From: an uncultured Sutterella sp.
Lineage (GTDB): Bacteria > Pseudomonadota > Gammaproteobacteria > Burkholderiales > Burkholderiaceae_F
DNA: 54,975 nucleotides
NCBI GenBank assembly: GCA_937943605.1
Contig: CALEAW010000101.1
Location: forward strand, 1-54,975
Direction of reading: 5' to 3'
The number at the start of each line of letters is the position of its first letter. The first letter of the stretch is position 1. This document shows positions 52,083-54,975 of this stretch, in pieces. The position numbers were made by a program, and so were the translations under genes. A model generated the notes under the pieces. That model was not told the DNA's origin. It did not search any database and worked only from the letters and a program-made list of their open reading frames with translations.

Positions 52083-54443
52083 ATGACAACGAATAAAAAA
52101 GCGATCTGCGTGGTCGGCAATCCGAACTGCGGTAAAACCACACTCTTTAATGCGCTCACAGGCGCCAAGCAAGACGTAGGCAACTGGCCTGGTGTGACCG
52201 TTGAAAAGAAGACTGGTTACTACACCTGGCAGAATGAAGACGTTGAAATCACGGACTTACCTGGCATCTATTCGATCACACCGTCTGCCGCTTCAGGCGA
52301 AGACGAGCGCGTTGCACGTGACTACATCCTGACGGGTGAAACCGAGTGCGTCATCAATATCATCGATGCCTCAAATCTTGAGCGCAACCTATACCTCACC
52401 GAACAGCTCATCGAAATGCGCGTTCCGATGATGGTCGTTGTGAATATGCTCGACGTAGCCAAGCAGCAGAAGATGGAAATCCGTCTCAACGAACTCGAAA
52501 AGGCCTTAGGTTGCCCGGTCGTTGGGATTGTTGCCTCTCGCGATAGCGGCATTGACGAACTCAAAAATCGTATTCATTCGTTCCTTGAAAATCCGGTCGT
52601 ACCGCCTGTTCAAGTGCGCTTTGACCAACGCATCCGTGAAACGCTCGACAAGATTGAAGCCGAATTGGCTGTTGCCAATGTCGCTCGTCCGCGTTGGTTT
52701 GCGCTTCAGATGGTGGAATATGCGCCTGGCATTGATGAAAAATTGCCGGCAGGCACCTTTGAGCGCGTCAAGCCCATACTCGATCCTTTGTCTGCCGAAT
52801 TCGATCACGACCTTGACATCGTGGTCGCGACGGCACGCTATCAGACCGTCGAGCAGATTGCTCAAAAAGTCATTGTGCGCACAGGCGAAGTCAAGTCCAC
52901 GTTGACCGAAAAGATTGACCGCATTGTGCTCAACCGTTGGTTGGGTCTTCCGATCTTCTTATTCGTCATGTACGTGATGTTCCTCTTCACGCAAAACCTT
53001 GGCGCCGCCTTTATCGACTTCTTCGATATTTTGGTGGGCGGTGTGATGGTTGATGGGGTCGGCGCTCTCCTTACGTCTATGGGTGCCCCTGATTGGCTTC
53101 GCGTGATTTTGGCTAACGGCGTGGGTGGGGGTTTGCAGACCGTTGCCACCTTCATCCCCGTGGTCTTCTTCCTCTTTTTCTTCTTGGCGATCCTTGAGTC
53201 GTCTGGCTACATGGCACGCGCTGCGTTTGTCATGGACCGTCTGATGCGCGCTTTAGGTTTGCCAGGCAAGGCCTTTGTACCCCTTCTTGTGGGTTTTGGC
53301 TGTAACGTGCCAGCTATCATGGCAACGCGTACGATGGATCGCGCCTCTGACCGCATCATCACGATCATGATGGCTCCCTTCATGAGTTGCGGTGCTCGCT
53401 TACCGGTCTATGTTCTCTTTGCGACGGCCTTTTTCCCGACCAATGGTCAGAACCTCGTCTTCGCGCTCTATTTGATCGGCATTTTGGCCGCCATCATGAC
53501 GGGGCTCCTTTTAAAGAAGGTTGCTCTCCCAGGTGCCGCTTCAGCCTTCGTGATGGAAATTCCGCCCTATCACGTCCCGACCGTCAAGCGCGTCATGCTT
53601 CGTACATGGGATCGCTTGAAGTCCTTCGTGATGCACGCTGGCCGTTTGATCGTCGTGATCGTTGCCTGCTTGTCGATTCTTAACTCCATGGGTACTGATG
53701 GTTCCTTTGGTAACGAAGACAGCAAGAATTCGGTGCTATCCGAAATCGGTCGTACGATTGTGCCTGTCCTTGAACCGATGGGGGTCTCGAACGAAAACTG
53801 GCCGGCTGCCGTGGGTATCTTCACGGGCGTCCTTGCCAAAGAAGCCGTGGTTGGTACGATGAATTCGCTCTATGACAGCATGGCGCGTACGGCCAACGCC
53901 GAAGCAGGTATTGCAGCTGAAGCTAGCGAAGAAGAAGAGGCTGGTTGGTCCTTTGCGACGATCGTGACCGAAGCCACGACGGCCGTCAAAAATAACTTGG
54001 CTGATCTTGGTGGTGCGCTCCTTGACCCGGCTGGCATTCATGTGGACGACTTGTCTGACACGGCGGCCGCAGCTGAAGAGCAAGAAGTTGCACTCGATAC
54101 GATCGGCATGATGCAGCAACTCTTTGGTGGTTCGCTCGCTGCCTTTAGCTACCTCTTGATGGTACTTCTCTACATGCCTTGCGGCGCGGCTGTGGCTGCC
54201 GTCTGGCGTGAAGCTGGGACGCGTTGGACACTTTTCCTCTGCGCCTGGACGACGGGCTTAGGTTATAGCGCTGCCACGATTATCTACCGCTTGGGTACCT
54301 TCGCCGAAAATCCGGTCTACTCTGCCACCGCAATCACGATCTGCCTGGCCCTCTTGGGTGGCATGATCCTCTGGATGAAGAGCTTCGCAAAGAAGCACGG
54401 CGGCACGGGTCGTAAGGTCATCCCGATCTTCGCAGTTCGCTAA
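52083..54443 (+). CDS. feoB: FeoB, ferrous iron transporter with GTPase domain
   Basis: 786-residue inner-membrane Fe(II) permease. The N-terminal G domain has G1 GNPNCGKTTLFNAL (11-24), G3 DLPGIYS (57-63) and G4 NMLD (about 121-124), and a helical guanine-dissociation-inhibitor-like part to about 270. Then paired gate regions: ILESSGYMARAAFVMDRLMRALGLPGKAFVPLLVGFGCNVPAIMATRT and CGAAVAAVWREAG, with the expected Cys in FGCNVPA. A soluble acidic insert (about 600-665, EEEEAGW) sits before the last helices, longer than in E. coli FeoB. Expression is expected to rise when iron is scarce. Confidence 0.97.
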   Translation: MTTNKKAICVVGNPNCGKTTLFNALTGAKQDVGNWPGVTVEKKTGYYTWQNEDVEITDLPGIYSITPSAASGEDERVARDYILTGETECVINIIDASNLERNLYLTEQLIEMRVPMMVVVNMLDVAKQQKMEIRLNELEKALGCPVVGIVASRDSGIDELKNRIHSFLENPVVPPVQVRFDQRIRETLDKIEAELAVANVARPRWFALQMVEYAPGIDEKLPAGTFERVKPILDPLSAEFDHDLDIVVATARYQTVEQIAQKVIVRTGEVKSTLTEKIDRIVLNRWLGLPIFLFVMYVMFLFTQNLGAAFIDFFDILVGGVMVDGVGALLTSMGAPDWLRVILANGVGGGLQTVATFIPVVFFLFFFLAILESSGYMARAAFVMDRLMRALGLPGKAFVPLLVGFGCNVPAIMATRTMDRASDRIITIMMAPFMSCGARLPVYVLFATAFFPTNGQNLVFALYLIGILAAIMTGLLLKKVALPGAASAFVMEIPPYHVPTVKRVMLRTWDRLKSFVMHAGRLIVVIVACLSILNSMGTDGSFGNEDSKNSVLSEIGRTIVPVLEPMGVSNENWPAAVGIFTGVLAKEAVVGTMNSLYDSMARTANAEAGIAAEASEEEEAGWSFATIVTEATTAVKNNLADLGGALLDPAGIHVDDLSDTAAAAEEQEVALDTIGMMQQLFGGSLAAFSYLLMVLLYMPCGAAVAAVWREAGTRWTLFLCAWTTGLGYSAATIIYRLGTFAENPVYSATAITICLALLGGMILWMKSFAKKHGGTGRKVIPIFAVR

Positions 54444-54461
54444 AGAACACCACCTCTAACC

Positions 54462-54493
54462 AAAACCCGACGGTGAAAATCGTCGGGTTTTGT
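54462..54493 (+). terminator. Terminator of feoAB
   Basis: AAAACCCGACG (54462-54472) pairs with CGTCGGGTTT (54481-54490), followed by TGTTT. Confidence 0.83.
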
Positions 54494-54677
54494 TTCATCT
54501 TGATGACGGCTCGATGTCTTATCCATGACTTTGAAAGCCTTTGTTAACCAGTGGCCGTTTGGCCACCCAAGTCACTCAACTTCATGTATAGTTCGTTCTG
54601 TCAGCAAGACAGACCTCACGAGACGCGAGGACCAACTGTTAAAACTGTAAGTCTTTGAAACACTTAGAGTTTTCAGG

Positions 54678-54892
54678 TTGCATCAGAAACTGAAGCCTGT
54701 TATAGTTGACGTGTTGTGGATGTTGTGGTTACTTGCGTATCTGATCATCTTCGATGCACTTTAAGTCGCTGTTGGGAGTCCATTCAATCTACCGTCGTTG
54801 CTGTGTAGATTGAGCTTGAAAGACGCTCGAAGTGATTAGAGCCACAATCCACAAAGCGTGGGACATGAAATTAGTCATGTCCCTATTTTTTT
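54678..54892 (+). ncRNA. Candidate about 180-nt structured RNA downstream of feoB
   Basis: Promoter TTGCAT (54678-54683), 17-bp spacer, TATAGT (54701-54706); predicted RNA about 54713-54892. TTGTGGA/TTGTGG (54714-54728) pairs with CCACAA/TCCACAA (54842-54854) to close a long rod. ATCATCTTCGA (54734-54744) pairs with TCGAAGTGAT (54827-54836) with one bulge. An apical hairpin TCAATCTAC/GTAGATTGA is at 54784-54813. The end is a strong terminator GGGACATGA/TCATGTCCC (54860-54883) plus T run. Length and rod-with-bubble shape recall 6S RNA, but I cannot match conserved 6S bases, so the identity is open. In 54494-54677 I see two small hairpins (TCTGTC/GACAGA; CCTC/GAGG) and no gene. Confidence 0.55.
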
Positions 54893-54975
54893 ATCCAAAT
54901 TTTATCCGTTGCACCAGCGCCCCGAAATTGTGATCGATTTTGTGGAACTATGAAAAGCTCCCCCTGGATCCTTAC

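Noticed and set aside
54444..54677. feoC or another small gene after feoB
   Set aside because: No open frame with a ribosome site or FeoC-like winged helix before the terminator or the following RNA.

Overview
This window looks like a chromosomal segment of a gut-type anaerobic betaproteobacterium (order Burkholderiales, probably near Sutterella/Parasutterella). The grounds are a beta-type trimeric porin, TamA/TamB, a proteobacterial single-chain PurL, Tat-exported flavoprotein reductases beside a TtrS/TtrR-like two-component system, a betaproteobacterial-looking rRNA leader at the left edge, and an [FeFe]-hydrogenase. The genus is inference. No CRISPR array, insertion sequence, prophage or tRNA gene was seen.

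Layout. 1-230: tandem promoters and leader of an rRNA operon that runs left, out of the window. 274-7802: CynX-type MFS transporter, 4'-phosphopantetheinyl transferase, then tamA-tamB. 7914-12408: secreted C69 dipeptidase and a Pit-type phosphate transporter with a Pho-box-like array upstream. 12643-16396: larA-larB-larC-larE, making lactate racemase and its nickel-pincer cofactor, with an unusual short LarC. 16484-23459: porin, AbgA-like amidohydrolase, a small helical protein with tyrA, a CpXC protein, an NfsA-like nitroreductase and a CreA lipoprotein. 23571-30521: purL, an NhaC-family antiporter and endonuclease I. 30833-36515: a Tat-exported flavoprotein faces an operon ttrS-like - ttrR-like - cytoplasmic flavoprotein. 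36849-38592: three copies of an apparently undescribed structured small RNA. 38686-41559: DUF3592 protein, DsbA/DsbL-like oxidoreductase and a second C69 dipeptidase. 42017-44071: [FeFe]-hydrogenase fused in frame to rubredoxin-rubrerythrin. 44370-48076: a small protein, a hairpin-rich leader, and a MoxR ATPase - vWA protein - unknown protein operon. 48480-51438: winged-helix microprotein, aldehyde dehydrogenase, DUF4357 protein. 51547-54443: feoAB under two Fur-box promoters. 54678-54892: a further candidate non-coding RNA.

The most exciting item is the triplicate RNA family. Each copy has a sigma70-like promoter (TTGCGA/CTGCGA, 17-bp spacer, TATATT/TACAGT) overlapping a Fur-box-like sequence. 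Each also has a long-range closing stem with compensatory base changes, a conserved TGAGGGGTC motif, a hairpin that shows a TCTCC (anti-Shine-Dalgarno) loop on a covarying stem, and a strong terminator. The feoAB promoter in the same window has the same -35/17/-10 layout around a near-perfect Fur box. The loop of one copy is complementary to the ribosome binding site of the iron-rich hydrogenase, and that of another to an internal ribosome binding site in front of its rubrerythrin part. I infer an iron-responsive small RNA family working like RyhB/PrrF but unrelated to them in sequence. All structures and pairings were worked out by eye.
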